From Paenibacillus sp. (GTDB taxonomy: Bacteria > Bacillota > Bacilli > Paenibacillales > Paenibacillaceae), in contig JAFWEX010000070.1 of NCBI GenBank assembly GCA_017512705.1, forward strand, positions 1 to 64,000: DNA of 64,000 nucleotides, read 5' to 3'. The translations under genes and the position numbers were made by a program. The first letter of the stretch is position 1. Each line of letters starts with the position of its first letter. Below are positions 16,793 through 26,969 of this stretch, in pieces. Below the pieces are notes generated by a model. That model did not search any database. It saw nothing but the letters and a program-made list of their open reading frames with translations, and had not been told where the DNA came from.

Positions 16793-16808
16793 TGTGATTA
16801 AATTCACT
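16793..16808. promoter_or_regulatory. Near-perfect Fnr box between fnr and adhE
   Basis: TGTGATTAAATTCACT matches TGTGA-N6-TCACA at 9 of 10 positions. It is 118 bp upstream of the adhE box and could serve fnr autoregulation or a second adhE promoter: a TATAAT lies at 16845-16850. On the minus strand a TATACT (16726-16731) could serve fnr. Confidence 0.6.
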
Positions 16809-16910
16809 TTCGAGAGGGGAGAATAAGGCTAATGATGTACTATTTATAATAGAACGTGAAATGTCACACCAAAAGAGCTCTTAAAAACTTATTTAAAATT
16901 CGTCTTATTT

Positions 16911-16953
16911 TGTGAAAAAAATCACATACTATACCTTTTACCCGTGATACGAT
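16911..16953 (+). promoter_or_regulatory. Fnr-dependent adhE promoter
   Basis: A perfect Fnr box TGTGA-AAAAAA-TCACA lies at 16911-16926, and a -10 box TACGAT at 16948-16953. The predicted start point near 16960 is 41.5 bp from the box centre, the standard class II activator position. No -35 box is present, as expected for an activator-dependent promoter. Confidence 0.85.
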
Positions 16954-17007
16954 GTGAATGTAAAGAAGAGAGACAAACCAATACGAACCTTTAGGAGGAT
17001 GAGGGAG

Positions 17008-19620
17008 ATGGCTGTAAAGAATGAAGTCGCCCCAGCAAAAGAACCGACAGCAGGTCAGTATATTCAAACGTTAATTGACAAAGCGAACAAAGCACATGCA
17101 GCATTTATGTCCATGGACCAGAAGCAGATTGACCGGATTGTGCAAGCAATGGCACTTGCGGGACTGGATAAACATATGATGCTTGCAAAAATGGCTGTGG
17201 AAGAAACAGGACGCGGTGTATATGAAGATAAAATCATTAAAAATATATTCGCAACTGAATACGTTTATAATAGCATCAAATACGAAAAAACAGTAGGCGT
17301 TATTGAAGACAATGAGTACGACAGCTTCCAAAAAATCGCTGAGCCGGTTGGTATTATCATGGGGATCACACCGGTAACCAACCCGACATCAACAACGATG
17401 TTTAAAGCATTGATTGCGATTAAAACGCGTAACCCGATCATCTTTGGTTTCCACCCATCTGCACAGAACTGCAGCCGTGAGGCAGCCAAAATTCTACTTG
17501 AAGCTGCTGTGAAAAACGGTGCTCCAGCCGATTGTATTCAATGGATCGATGATCCGTCCATGGATCGTACCAACGCACTGATGAATCATAATGACGTGGC
17601 ACTCATCCTTGCGACAGGTGGATCAGGAATGGTACGTGCAGCGTACAGCTGTGGTAAACCTGCACTGGGCGTAGGGCCAGGTAACGTACCTTGCTTTATT
17701 GAAAAGAGTGCAGATATCAACCAAGCGGTAACAGATTTGATTCTGTCGAAGTCTTTCGATAACGGTATGATCTGTGCATCCGAACAAGCGGTAATCATTG
17801 AAGAGCCGATCTTCGATCAAGTGAAAAAGAAAATGATTGCGAACGGATGTTACTTCGTAAATAAAGATGAAGCGGCAAAATTGACAGCAGGTGCAATCAA
17901 CGCAGAGAAATGTGCGGTTAACCCGGCGATTGTAGGTCAGTCCGCTGTGAACATTGCGAAAATGTGCGGCATTGAAGTGCCGGCAGGCACTAAAATTCTG
18001 GTAGCCGAGATTGAAGGCGTAGGTACCAAGTTCCCACTGTCGGCTGAAAAATTGAGTCCAGTGCTGGCTTGTTACAAAGTGAAAACGGCAAAAGAAGGTA
18101 TTGAGCGTGCTGCAGAAGTGGTTGCATTTGGCGGAATGGGTCACTCTTCTGTTATTCACTCGAATAATGAAGAAGTGATCAATCAATTCGCAGATCGTCT
18201 GCAAACAGGCCGGATTATTGTGAACTCACCTTCCACCCATGGTGCGATTGGGGATATCTACAATACTAACATGCCATCACTAACGCTGGGTTGTGGATCG
18301 TACGGACGTAACTCAACATCTTCTAACGTAACTGCTGTGAACCTAATTAACGTGAAAAGGGTGGCTCGACGTACCGTGAATATGCAATGGTTCAAAGTGC
18401 CGAACAAAGTCTACTTCGAAAAAGGGGCAACACAATACCTTGCTAAAATGCCGGATATCACTCGTGTAGCGATTATTACAGATGCCATGATGGTGAAACT
18501 CGGATATGTCGAAAAAGTAGAGCATTACCTTCGTCAACGTCAGACACCGGTAGCGATTGAAGTGTTCTCTGAAGTTGAGCCAGATCCATCAACAACAACG
18601 GTAGATCGGGGTACAGCGATGATGGAACGCTTCCAGCCAGACTGCATTATCGCACTCGGCGGCGGGTCCCCAATGGATGCTGCGAAAGCGATGTGGCTGT
18701 TCTATGAGTATCCGGATACAGACTTCAACAACTTGAAACAAAAATTCATGGATATTCGCAAACGGATCTACAAATATCCAAGACTCGGAACAAAAGCGAA
18801 ATTCGTAGCGATTCCAACAACATCCGGTACAGGTTCGGAAGTTACATCGTTTGCGGTTATTACAGACAAAGAGCAAGGCAATACGAAGTATCCGCTGGCT
18901 GACTATGAACTGACACCAGACGTAGCGATTGTAGACCCTGAGTTCGTATACAGCTTGCCAAAAACCGCAGTAGCCGACACAGGTATGGACGTACTGACTC
19001 ACGCAATCGAAGCTTATGTATCGGTTATGGCGAATGACTACACAGACGGCCTGGCGATTAAAGCGATCCAGCTGGTGTTCCAATACCTGGAGCAATCGGC
19101 ACTGCAAGGTGACAAATTGGCACGCGAGAAAATGCACAATGCTTCCACAATTGCCGGTATGGCCTTTGCCAACGCGTTCCTCGGCATTAACCACAGCTTG
19201 GCGCACAAATGGGGCGGTCAGTATCATACTGCGCATGGACGCACCAATGCGATTCTGATGCCACACGTTATTCGCTACAATGCGAAAAAACCGACGAAAT
19301 TCGCATCGTTCCCGAAATATTCGCACTTTGTAGCAGATGAGCGGTATGCTGAGATCGCGCGTATTCTGGGATTGCCAGCTCGCACAACCGAAGAAGGCGT
19401 GAACAGCTTGATTAAAGCAATTCGTGATCTGAACAAAAAACTGGGTATCGAAGAATCGTTCCAGGAAATTGGATTTGACGCCAAAGACTTCGAATCACGT
19501 GTAGATTACTTGGCAGATCGTGCCTTTGAAGACCAATGTACAACTGCGAATCCAAAACTACCGCTGGTAACCGAACTTGCCGATGTTTACCGCAATGCAT
19601 TCTATGGCAAGTTTGAATAA
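17008..19620 (+). CDS. adhE: Bifunctional acetaldehyde-CoA/alcohol dehydrogenase AdhE
   Basis: This 870-residue fusion has the usual AdhE length. Residues 1-450 form the CoA-acylating aldehyde dehydrogenase, with the catalytic motif GMICASEQ (Cys256) and glycine-rich GPGNVP. Residues 460-870 form the iron-dependent alcohol dehydrogenase, with [27 protein letters not shown] and the iron-binding histidines in [12 protein letters not shown] and [13 protein letters not shown]. It converts acetyl-CoA to ethanol in two NADH-using steps and re-oxidises NADH in fermentation; such proteins form spirosomes. ATG at 17008 follows TAGGAGGATGAGGGAG. The Fnr box upstream predicts anaerobic induction. Confidence 0.97.
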   Translation: MAVKNEVAPAKEPTAGQYIQTLIDKANKAHAAFMSMDQKQIDRIVQAMALAGLDKHMMLAKMAVEETGRGVYEDKIIKNIFATEYVYNSIKYEKTVGVIEDNEYDSFQKIAEPVGIIMGITPVTNPTSTTMFKALIAIKTRNPIIFGFHPSAQNCSREAAKILLEAAVKNGAPADCIQWIDDPSMDRTNALMNHNDVALILATGGSGMVRAAYSCGKPALGVGPGNVPCFIEKSADINQAVTDLILSKSFDNGMICASEQAVIIEEPIFDQVKKKMIANGCYFVNKDEAAKLTAGAINAEKCAVNPAIVGQSAVNIAKMCGIEVPAGTKILVAEIEGVGTKFPLSAEKLSPVLACYKVKTAKEGIERAAEVVAFGGMGHSSVIHSNNEEVINQFADRLQTGRIIVNSPSTHGAIGDIYNTNMPSLTLGCGSYGRNSTSSNVTAVNLINVKRVARRTVNMQWFKVPNKVYFEKGATQYLAKMPDITRVAIITDAMMVKLGYVEKVEHYLRQRQTPVAIEVFSEVEPDPSTTTVDRGTAMMERFQPDCIIALGGGSPMDAAKAMWLFYEYPDTDFNNLKQKFMDIRKRIYKYPRLGTKAKFVAIPTTSGTGSEVTSFAVITDKEQGNTKYPLADYELTPDVAIVDPEFVYSLPKTAVADTGMDVLTHAIEAYVSVMANDYTDGLAIKAIQLVFQYLEQSALQGDKLAREKMHNASTIAGMAFANAFLGINHSLAHKWGGQYHTAHGRTNAILMPHVIRYNAKKPTKFASFPKYSHFVADERYAEIARILGLPARTTEEGVNSLIKAIRDLNKKLGIEESFQEIGFDAKDFESRVDYLADRAFEDQCTTANPKLPLVTELADVYRNAFYGKFE

Positions 19621-19640
19621 CAGGCAGCATAAATAATCAT

Positions 19641-19701
19641 CAACCTATTCAGGTTGAGGCAATGGATTTAGGGTTCCCCACATCGGGGAGCCCCAATTGC
19701 C
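19641..19701 (+). other. Two stem-loops after adhE
   Basis: CAACCT-ATTC-AGGTTG (19641-19656) is followed by a longer nested hairpin: GGCAAT outer (19658-19663 with 19696-19701) and GGGTTCCCC/GGGGAGCCC inner (19671-19693). Neither has a T run, so they are not typical intrinsic terminators. They may stabilise the adhE mRNA 3' end or slow polymerase. Confidence 0.55.
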
Positions 19702-19804
19702 GTATCATTGCATCGAAGTAAAGAACAGAGAGAGGAAAGGAGGTGGGAGAAAGGAAAGTGAGCACGGGAGAAAACGGATAGATCGTTGTAGGAGGTGAGA
19801 CAAA

Positions 19805-19845
19805 GAGGGCAGAAAAACGAAGGGAGCGAAGCCCTCATTTTTCAG
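19805..19845 (+). repeat. Short hairpin repeat, copy 1
   Basis: GAGGGC and GCCCTC arms (19805-19810, 19831-19836) and the flanking words GGGCAGAAAAACG and TTTTTCAG are shared with the element at 19930-19967. The loop holds AGGGAGCGAAG, which resembles the GAAGCGGAGCG motif of the larger repeat. Confidence 0.5.
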
Positions 19846-19929
19846 AAACGTTAGTCAGGTCTTGTGCAAGGTCGAAGCGTAACGTCCACAGGCGCTGTGT
19901 AGACAAAGTCATCGCAGAAGAGTCAGCAT

Positions 19930-19967
19930 GGGCAGAAAAACGGAGAAGCAGAGCGTCCGTTTTTCAG
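19930..19967 (+). repeat. Short hairpin repeat, copy 2
   Basis: AAAAACGGA (19936-19944) pairs perfectly with TCCGTTTTT (19956-19964). The loop GAAGCAGAGCG is close to the GAAGCGGAGCG word of the dispersed repeat at 20101. It shares GGGCAGAAAAACG and TTTTTCAG with copy 1. Confidence 0.55.
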
Positions 19968-20084
19968 GACCCTCCTTCAAGCCCTGTAGTTGCTCCGGGC
20001 ATAGCGGAGCAATGGTTCCCAAAACAGGTAGGAACGGAAGGGGGAGGTGGCTGTTTGCACAATAGAGGTTCACACGATAACGGA

Positions 20085-20199
20085 GCGGGCAGGACAGACG
20101 GAAGAAGCGGAGCGTTCGCATTTATCAACGGATTTTCACTTTGGAAAAGTGAATGGAAAAAATCCGGGGATAATGGCGATCTGGAGTTGTCCTGCCCGC
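20085..20199 (+). repeat. Dispersed stem-loop repeat, copy B
   Basis: Outer arms GCGGGCAGGACA (20085-20096) and TGTCCTGCCCGC (20188-20199) are perfectly complementary. Inside lie AGAAGCGGAGCGTTCGC, TTTATC, an inner hairpin with GGATTTT/AAAATCC arms and tip CACTTT/AAAGTG, then GGGGATAA and GGCGATC. The core matches copy A at 638-749, while the outer arms and the hairpin tip differ yet remain paired. It sits just upstream of the pflB Fnr box. Confidence 0.75.
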
Positions 20200-20275
20200 G
20201 GAGAGGCTAAGAGTGAACAATCCCTTGTCGTGCAATTGGACAACACCCAACTGGAGTGACATAGATTGCCTGCTT

Positions 20276-20318
20276 TGTGACAAAAATCACAGATGGTGAA
20301 ACCCGCACGACGTATACT
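20276..20318 (+). promoter_or_regulatory. Fnr-dependent pflB promoter
   Basis: A perfect Fnr box TGTGA-CAAAAA-TCACA at 20276-20291 and a -10 box TATACT at 20313-20318. The start point near 20325 is 41.5 bp from the box centre, the same geometry as at adhE. The leader before pflB is about 160 bases. Confidence 0.88.
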
Positions 20319-20487
20319 GAAATTGTAAGAAAAACATTCATTCCGCGGTTCCGGTTCCCCAGTAGAGAGATCGTGTTCCGGATTATGTGAAACAATTCAC
20401 AAAAAATCGCGGCTCTGAACACTCCAAAATACGTTTATTGCAGCAATGCGAAGTTGTTCAGAAATCCAAATAAGCGGAGGGATTACG

Positions 20488-22746
20488 ATGTCGGTGATCG
20501 AAAAAGAGGTTAAACAACAAACAGGCTGGAGAAATTTTAACAAAGGAACATGGACTAAAACGGTAGATGTGAATGATTTTCTCGTACACAATCTGTCTCC
20601 ATACTATGGGGATGAATCATTTCTAGCAGGCGCTACTCAGAATACAAAGGAATTGTGGGATATCGTCTCGGATCTGACCAAAAAAGAGCGGGATAATGGT
20701 GGAGTTCTTGATGTGGATGTGAATACACCTTCTACCATAACATCTCACCAACCGGGTTACCTGGATCAGTCCAAAGAGCAGATTGTTGGTGTTCAAACAG
20801 ATGCTCCATTCAAACGTTCCATTCAGCCATTCGGTGGTATTCGTATGATGATTGATGCTTGTGAAGCATACGGTTTCGAAATGCCACAAGGTGTCATTGA
20901 TATATTTACAAACATTCGTAAAACGCATAACCAAGGTGTATTCGATGCTTATACTTCCGAGATGCGTGCAGCACGTAAAGCAGGGATTATCACAGGCCTT
21001 CCTGATGCATATGGCCGCGGACGGATCATCGGAGACTATCGTCGGGTTGCACTATACGGGGTAGATTTCCTGATTCGAAACAAAAAAGGTGAACTCAATG
21101 CACTGGAAGTCGACGTCATTGATGAAGATGTTATTCGACTGCGCGAAGAGTTGTCTGAGCAGATTCGTGCACTGCAAGAGCTGAAACAATTGGGTGAAAT
21201 GCATGGCTTCGATATTTCATTGCCAGCTACTACTGCAAAAGAAGCGTTCCAATGGCTGTACTTCGGTTACCTTGCAGCGATCAAAGAGCAAAACGGTGCT
21301 GCGATGTCGCTTGGACGTGTATCTTCTTTCCTGGATATCTACATTGAACGTGATTTGCAAGAAGGTGTCTTGACAGAAGAACAGGCTCAAGAGCTGGTTG
21401 ACCACTTTGTCATGAAACTGCGGATTGTCAAATTCCTGCGTACGCCGGATTACAATGAGTTGTTCAGTGGTGACCCGACTTGGGTAACCGAGTCCATCGG
21501 CGGCATGTCCATGAATGGTGAAACACGGGTAACCAAAAACAGCTTCCGCTTCCTGCATACACTGCACAACTTGGGTCCTGCACCAGAGCCGAACCTGACT
21601 GTACTGTGGTCCACGAAATTGCCTCAAGCTTTCAAGGATTATTGCAGTAAAGTATCTATTGAAACTAGCTCCATCCAGTATGAAAATGATGATCTGATGC
21701 GTCCAATCTACGGTGATGATTACGGGATTGCCTGCTGTGTATCCGCGATGAAGATCGGTAAACAAATGCAGTTCTTCGGGGCACGTGCCAACTTGGCGAA
21801 AGCATTGCTGTACGCAATCAACGGTGGCCGTGACGAAAAATCGGGAGCACAGGTTGGCCCAGAGTATCCTGCGATTACAAGTGAAGTACTGGACTACAAT
21901 GAAGTCATGAAACGCTTCAAACCAATGATGGAATGGCTGGCTAAACTGTACATGAATACTCTGAACGTGATCCACTATATGCATGATAAATACAGCTACG
22001 AACGAATCGAAATGGCACTCCATGACCGTGACATTCTGCGTACAATGGCATGCGGTATTGCGGGACTGTCGGTAGCAGCTGACTCACTTAGCGCTATCAA
22101 ATATGCCAAAGTTAAACCGATCCGTAATGAGCAAGGGATTGCAGTTGACTTTGAAATCGAAGGTGACTTCCCTTGTTACGGGAACAACGACGATAGCGTA
22201 GACAGCATTGCTGTAGAGCTGGTGGAAAGCTTCATGGGCATGATTCGTAAACACAAAGCTTATCGTAACGCCACTCCAACTCAATCCGTACTGACGATTA
22301 CTTCAAATGTGGTGTACGGTAAGAAAACAGGAACAACACCAGATGGACGTAAAGCAGGCGAACCGTTTGCACCAGGGGCTAACCCAATGCATGGTCGGGA
22401 TAAAAAAGGAGCACTGGCATCCCTCGGCTCTGTAGCGAAACTGCCTTATGAACACAGCCTTGACGGTATTTCCAACACCTTCTCCATCGTGCCAAAAGCA
22501 CTGGGTAAAGAAGATACTACACGCAAATCCAATTTGACCGCGATGATGGATGGATATTTTGGTCAAAACGCGCATCACTTGAACGTAAACGTATTTGATC
22601 GTCAGCAACTGATTGATGCTATGGATCACCCGGAACAATATCCGCAATTGACTGTAAGGGTGTCGGGTTATGCGGTCAATTTCATTAAACTGACGCGTGA
22701 GCAACAGCTGGATGTCATTAACCGTACTTTCCACGGTTCGATGTAA
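20488..22746 (+). CDS. pflB: Pyruvate formate-lyase PflB
   Basis: The 752-residue protein is a complete glycyl-radical enzyme. The adjacent active-site cysteines are in [10 protein letters not shown] (Cys416-Cys417), and the radical glycine is in [10 protein letters not shown] (Gly727) near the C-terminus. It cleaves pyruvate with CoA to acetyl-CoA and formate under anaerobic conditions and works only after PflA installs the radical; oxygen splits the chain at that glycine. ATG at 20488 follows GGAGGG. It is followed by pflA after 87 bases, and adhE upstream uses its acetyl-CoA. Confidence 0.97.
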   Translation: MSVIEKEVKQQTGWRNFNKGTWTKTVDVNDFLVHNLSPYYGDESFLAGATQNTKELWDIVSDLTKKERDNGGVLDVDVNTPSTITSHQPGYLDQSKEQIVGVQTDAPFKRSIQPFGGIRMMIDACEAYGFEMPQGVIDIFTNIRKTHNQGVFDAYTSEMRAARKAGIITGLPDAYGRGRIIGDYRRVALYGVDFLIRNKKGELNALEVDVIDEDVIRLREELSEQIRALQELKQLGEMHGFDISLPATTAKEAFQWLYFGYLAAIKEQNGAAMSLGRVSSFLDIYIERDLQEGVLTEEQAQELVDHFVMKLRIVKFLRTPDYNELFSGDPTWVTESIGGMSMNGETRVTKNSFRFLHTLHNLGPAPEPNLTVLWSTKLPQAFKDYCSKVSIETSSIQYENDDLMRPIYGDDYGIACCVSAMKIGKQMQFFGARANLAKALLYAINGGRDEKSGAQVGPEYPAITSEVLDYNEVMKRFKPMMEWLAKLYMNTLNVIHYMHDKYSYERIEMALHDRDILRTMACGIAGLSVAADSLSAIKYAKVKPIRNEQGIAVDFEIEGDFPCYGNNDDSVDSIAVELVESFMGMIRKHKAYRNATPTQSVLTITSNVVYGKKTGTTPDGRKAGEPFAPGANPMHGRDKKGALASLGSVAKLPYEHSLDGISNTFSIVPKALGKEDTTRKSNLTAMMDGYFGQNAHHLNVNVFDRQQLIDAMDHPEQYPQLTVRVSGYAVNFIKLTREQQLDVINRTFHGSM

Positions 22747-22833
22747 GTCACTTTTCCAGTAATCCAGTCCAGGTTACGAAATCAACATAAAAAGCAGGCG
22801 CATAGCGGATGCGAAAAGAAAGGAAGAGGCAGC

Positions 22834-23586
22834 ATGGTTAAAGGACATATACATTCACTCGAAACTTTCGGGACGGTAGACGGCCCAGGCATCCGCTTCG
22901 TGCTTTTTATGCAAGGATGCCTGCTCAAATGTCAGTATTGTCACAACCCTGACACATGGGCACTGGATGGTGGGAAGGAAATGACACTGGAGGAGGTAAT
23001 GGCTGAAATCCAGCCGTACCTGTCCTACTACCGTAGCTCTGGTGGTGGACTAACCATTTCTGGCGGTGAACCTACACTGCAAGCGCATTTTGTCGCAGAG
23101 GTGTTCAAGGAGGTAAAACGTCGCTGGGGACTCCACACAACACTGGATAGTAACGGGTTCAATGAACCAGATCGTATTCATGACTTGTTAGATAACACAG
23201 ACCTTGTATTGCTCGATCTGAAGCATATGGATGACGAGAAGCATATCAAGCTGACTGGCAAATCCAATGAACGAACATTAAAGACAGCACGATGGTTATC
23301 CGATCATGGCCGCAAAATGTGGATCAGACATGTATACGTGCCTGGCATTCATGACCAGGAAGAGGATTTGTTGAATCTTGGTCGTTTCATTGGCACACTA
23401 AATGGCGTGGAGAAATTCGAAATTCTTCCTTATCATCAAATGGGGATCTACAAATGGGAGGCGCTGGGTAAAGTTTATCCGCTGGATGGCGTACCTTCAC
23501 CAACCGAAGAGGAAGTTGAACGAGCATATCGCCTGATTGAGCAAGGCCGAGAGGAAACAGCAGGATTGGCTTGTTCAGGAGATTAA
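22834..23586 (+). CDS. pflA: Pyruvate formate-lyase activating enzyme
   Basis: The 250-residue radical SAM enzyme carries the cluster motif C-x3-C-x2-C in GCLLKCQYCHNPDTW near residue 30 and the SAM-binding GGE in ISGGEPTL. It uses S-adenosylmethionine and a 4Fe-4S cluster to abstract hydrogen from Gly727 of PflB. The start TFGTVDGPGIRFVLF is typical of PFL-AE. It is cotranscribed with pflB from the Fnr promoter and is closed by a strong terminator. Confidence 0.96.
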   Translation: MVKGHIHSLETFGTVDGPGIRFVLFMQGCLLKCQYCHNPDTWALDGGKEMTLEEVMAEIQPYLSYYRSSGGGLTISGGEPTLQAHFVAEVFKEVKRRWGLHTTLDSNGFNEPDRIHDLLDNTDLVLLDLKHMDDEKHIKLTGKSNERTLKTARWLSDHGRKMWIRHVYVPGIHDQEEDLLNLGRFIGTLNGVEKFEILPYHQMGIYKWEALGKVYPLDGVPSPTEEEVERAYRLIEQGREETAGLACSGD

Positions 23587-23603
23587 GCGAGTAGTTATTC
23601 ATA

Positions 23604-23648
23604 AGTAGCCTTTACGAACGATGTTTCGTAAGGGCTATTTTTATTTTT
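23604..23648 (+). terminator. Terminator of pflBA
   Basis: TAGCCTTTACGAA (23606-23618) pairs with TTCGTAAGGGCTA (23625-23637), followed by TTTTTA and further T. Confidence 0.85.
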
Positions 23649-23698
23649 TTCAAAGTAATTCTAGTCAAAACAAACTGGATACAAAATAATGGAGGATT

Positions 23699-23770
23699 AT
23701 GAACGAAATGTATCATTTAGAAATGTGGGTAGGAGAGCTTGTTTATATTAACACATCACTATTTTCATAG
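23699..23770 (+). CDS. Possible 23-codon small open reading frame
   Basis: An ATG follows TGGAGGATT, a good ribosome site at a short distance, and opens a 23-codon frame (MNEMYHLEMWVGELVYINTS and three more). It lies in the otherwise empty 318-base gap between the pflBA terminator and the large secreted protein. It might be a leader peptide or chance; nothing else supports it. Confidence 0.2.
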   Translation: MNEMYHLEMWVGELVYINTSLFS

Positions 23771-23904
23771 TTTTTCACACGTAATAAAAGTTTACAATTC
23801 TTATTCATTATTTTTAGCAACTTTTCCCGTTTCGGAGCGTCTAATCATATGACTTTTAGAGGGGATATTAATAAAATGGGAGCAGAAGGAGCCAAAGACA
23901 AAGA

Positions 23905-26184
23905 ATGAATTTGAAGAAGAAATTATCCATACTTACCGCTTTTGCTGTATTTCAGGCCTTTGCGGTCATTCCTGCGAATGCACAAACAGCAGAATCAAGC
24001 GATACTACGTCAGTGAATACTGCAAAAGTGAAATCCGTTGAGGTTTTGAAAAAAGAGCAGCCGATTAATGAATCTGAAGTAAAAACAGGAACGGCTACGC
24101 CGGCTACCAATCAACCAGGTAACACACAACCCGCTAACAATGAAAGTACGATAGAGACGGAAACCGAAACCGAAACCGAAACAACTGCTCCTTCCGGAAC
24201 AGAAGCTAAGCCGGTTAATCCTGAAACAGATGAAGAACAAGGAGAAGGCGAAGATACAACCCCGACACCTGTAGAAGTGGAACAGCCAACGACAAGTGGC
24301 ACGTCTGCTACTGCAAAATCTGGCGGTGATCTCACCCTTTACATGAATAGCAGCAAAATGGTTCAAGACGGGAAAACATATACAGCTGGACAGCCAATGG
24401 CTGTGAAAAATGGTGTGTCATATGTTGCCATTCGCGCTTTGGTTGACCGGGTAGGCTATGATGTGAAGTACGACAATACCACCAAAGAGACGATTATTAT
24501 CAGTGGTACAGACGAGCTTCGTTTTAAAACAAACAGTAGAGTGTATACCGTTAACGGTGAAGCTAGAACGATGAAAGGTGCTGCATATCAAGAAAAAAAT
24601 ACGTTTATGATTCCATTAACGTCGATTACACAAGCACTCAAAATCACATATACCGTTAATCAGCCTTCCAAAACGGTTGTGTTGAAGCTAAACTCGAAGC
24701 CGGTAGCCAGCTTTACGGTTCAAAAAGAAGTTTTTGCCGGGGAATCCGTGATCTACACAACAAAAAATAGCGCAGCGAATGGTCTGACCATTGTGGATGA
24801 ACGCTGGACAGGACGCCAGGATTCTTTTGACGAGCCAGGGGTTTACATCGTAACCTATGCCGTTCAAGATTCAAGTGGTCAATGGAGTGATCCGTTCTCA
24901 CTTACGATCAAAGTAGAGCGTCCTAATCTTCCGCCAGTAGCTATGTTTGTAACGGACAAGGAAGAGTACAAAATGGGTGAAAAAATCACCTATATTGATC
25001 AAAGTACAGATGATGAGAATGCAATTGAGAAAAGAGATTGGGAAAATAACGCTCTTGCGTTTTTCGTTCCAGGCCCTAAAACCGTATCTCTTACCGTTAC
25101 AGATAAGCATGGTTTGAGCAATACGTATACGAAAGTCATTAATATTACAGGTGAGACGCTCTATAGCATGTCTGACTTCAATCAATTGTTTACACCAGTA
25201 GGTGAAAAGTTTTCGTTCAATGGCGGGGAAGTACCTGCTATGGAAAAGATACCATTTACGTACAATGATGAGTCCAGCTTGCTGATTCGCAGTAACAGCC
25301 CTGAAACTGTTAACCAGGAAGGGATCGTCTACAAGGAATCTTCTATTGGACAGACACGTTTCATGATTCACCATGTCAACAATACGGGAAAAAGAGTGAA
25401 GATGTACGTAGTTGCAACAAACAACAATCCATATACTGCCGTGTTTGAACAGCAAAATATGGGTTTTGCAGGTCCAACTCCATTTGCTACGGTAGCTGGT
25501 AAATTGTCTATTGATAAATGGTTGCAATCCATGCAAACTGGCGCAGATCAGAAGAGAGTGTATATCGAGCCAGGACAAAGTAAACTGATCCTGACGGAAC
25601 TTAACAACATTCCGATGAAAGAAGCACAGGTTATCTCACTTTACTCGGACGCTTTCAGTGATTATGAACTTGACTACAACGTTATCATGATTGAAGAAAA
25701 TAAAGATCCGATGACCGAGTTGTCTTCATTGCCTGTTCTGGATCGCGACGGTGTTCATAACCGTGGGACTTATCCGAATGCAACACGGAGCATTACGTAT
25801 GATCAAGAAGTAGGCACGAAGCCAGCACGTCTTCCATTAGGAGATAATGCAAGTGACCCGAACCTTGTGGGCACAGATCCTATGGCTTATACCGATGCTT
25901 CTAACGCAGGTAACTTTGGTGTACTGTACAAAATTACTCTGAATAACGTTGCTCCGCGTACACTTATTTCATTTAATCCTCGCGGAGGCAAATATTATGG
26001 ATCAGCACTTGTGAACGGGCAATTGGTACAGTTGTCCAGTAAATCCTTGAGTGCGCCGAATGAACAAGGTGTGCTGTATCGCACAGGTTCTTATGGAGAG
26101 AGTGTAACCATTATTTTCTCTGCAGCACCAGGCAGCAACTTGCCTGTAAATCTGCTGTTCACACCACTTCCAGCAGAGAAGTAA
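23905..26184 (+). CDS. Large secreted protein with copper-amine-oxidase-like and PKD-like domains
   Basis: The 759-residue protein has a signal peptide (KKKLSILTAFAVFQAFAVIP, likely cut after ANA at residue 26). A Thr/Glu/Pro-rich stalk follows (residues 50-135) that includes a run of E-T pairs coded by a hexanucleotide repeat at 24154-24183. Residues 142-260 are a copper amine oxidase-like N-terminal domain (GVSYVAIRALVDRVGYDV, then NTFMIPLTSITQAL), a structural wall-associated domain with no oxidase activity. Residues 265-425 look like two PKD-type beta sandwiches (VYIVTYAVQDSSGQWSDPF). The C-terminal 330 residues are not recognised. No anchor is seen at the C-terminus. The protein probably acts in the cell wall or outside the cell. 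Confidence 0.8.
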   Translation: MNLKKKLSILTAFAVFQAFAVIPANAQTAESSDTTSVNTAKVKSVEVLKKEQPINESEVKTGTATPATNQPGNTQPANNESTIETETETETETTAPSGTEAKPVNPETDEEQGEGEDTTPTPVEVEQPTTSGTSATAKSGGDLTLYMNSSKMVQDGKTYTAGQPMAVKNGVSYVAIRALVDRVGYDVKYDNTTKETIIISGTDELRFKTNSRVYTVNGEARTMKGAAYQEKNTFMIPLTSITQALKITYTVNQPSKTVVLKLNSKPVASFTVQKEVFAGESVIYTTKNSAANGLTIVDERWTGRQDSFDEPGVYIVTYAVQDSSGQWSDPFSLTIKVERPNLPPVAMFVTDKEEYKMGEKITYIDQSTDDENAIEKRDWENNALAFFVPGPKTVSLTVTDKHGLSNTYTKVINITGETLYSMSDFNQLFTPVGEKFSFNGGEVPAMEKIPFTYNDESSLLIRSNSPETVNQEGIVYKESSIGQTRFMIHHVNNTGKRVKMYVVATNNNPYTAVFEQQNMGFAGPTPFATVAGKLSIDKWLQSMQTGADQKRVYIEPGQSKLILTELNNIPMKEAQVISLYSDAFSDYELDYNVIMIEENKDPMTELSSLPVLDRDGVHNRGTYPNATRSITYDQEVGTKPARLPLGDNASDPNLVGTDPMAYTDASNAGNFGVLYKITLNNVAPRTLISFNPRGGKYYGSALVNGQLVQLSSKSLSAPNEQGVLYRTGSYGESVTIIFSAAPGSNLPVNLLFTPLPAEK

Positions 26185-26288
26185 GGGAACAAGATTTAAG
26201 TGAATGTACGGTTTGGAGTGAAAGCTTATAATTTTTATACCCGTTCACCCCAAAAGTCGCTCTAATTATTCATCTTCTGAACCGTCAG

Positions 26289-26320
26289 AAAGGACTCCAT
26301 GAAAATGGAGTCCTTTCTTC
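26289..26320 (+). terminator. Terminator of the large secreted protein
   Basis: AAAGGACTCCAT and ATGGAGTCCTTT are perfect 12-base arms around GAAA, followed by CTTC. The rest of the 312-base gap to zur (26185-26496) shows no other clear feature. Confidence 0.8.
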
Positions 26321-26496
26321 ATTAAGTTGATGTAAAAGGCGCAATGGACTTGGATTGTATACCTTCGTTGACTCTACACTTCATTTCATGCATTATTAGA
26401 GGTGGGCGAATAGCACGAATAGTTGCTTTTGTCCAAGAAGAATATCGCATGATGAAGAATGCAAAAATGTTTGTATGACAGGAGGTGCTTTAAGTC

Positions 26497-26967
26497 ATGC
26501 TTTCGACAGAACAAATTATAACGACGATGTCTTCACAGGGGTTACGGATAACCGACCAGCGCAAATCACTTGCCCGGTTATTTGCCGAATCACCGGGGTA
26601 TCTTGCACCCAAGGACGTCTACGAATATATGGGTAAAACCTACAGCGGATTAAGCTTTGACACCGTATACCGCAATTTGCGTGTAATGCAGGAACTGGGT
26701 GTACTGGAGCAAGTCATTTTTGAAGATGGCGTGAAATTCAGGGCACATTGCAGTGAACATCATCATCACCATCATATGATCTGCCTGAATTGCCAGAAGA
26801 CATACCCGATCGTTTTTTGCCCGATGCAGCTTGCTGATGCTCCAGAGCAATTTCAGGTTGTGGATCATAAGTTCGAAGTGTTCGGATACTGCAAGGATTG
26901 TGCTGACTATGCTCCTGCCAAGAAAGATTCGGCACACCAGCATGTGCATAGTCACGGAAAAAACTAG
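26497..26967 (+). CDS. zur: Zinc uptake regulator Zur (Fur family)
   Basis: The 156-residue protein has a winged helix (residues 10-85: [33 protein letters not shown]). Its metal-binding half starts with [16 protein letters not shown] and has the second zinc pair CKDC near residue 134. This order matches B. subtilis Zur better than Fur or PerR. Zur represses zinc uptake genes when zinc is abundant. The C-terminus has an extra His-rich tail ([10 protein letters not shown]). The Zur box before znuA 3 kb downstream supports the assignment. ATG follows CAGGAGGTG. Confidence 0.9.
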   Translation: MLSTEQIITTMSSQGLRITDQRKSLARLFAESPGYLAPKDVYEYMGKTYSGLSFDTVYRNLRVMQELGVLEQVIFEDGVKFRAHCSEHHHHHHMICLNCQKTYPIVFCPMQLADAPEQFQVVDHKFEVFGYCKDCADYAPAKKDSAHQHVHSHGKN

Positions 26968-26969
26968 GG

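Noticed and set aside
16856-16867. Further Fnr-like box GTGA-AATG-TCAC
   Set aside because: The half-sites are four bases apart, not six, so it does not fit the Bacillus-type Fnr site.
18589-19326. A 245-codon frame antisense to adhE, and a 268-codon one antisense to pflB (21217-22023)
   Set aside because: The sense genes are certain, the antisense proteins look like shadow translations rich in Cys, His and Arg, and no promoter or ribosome site supports them.
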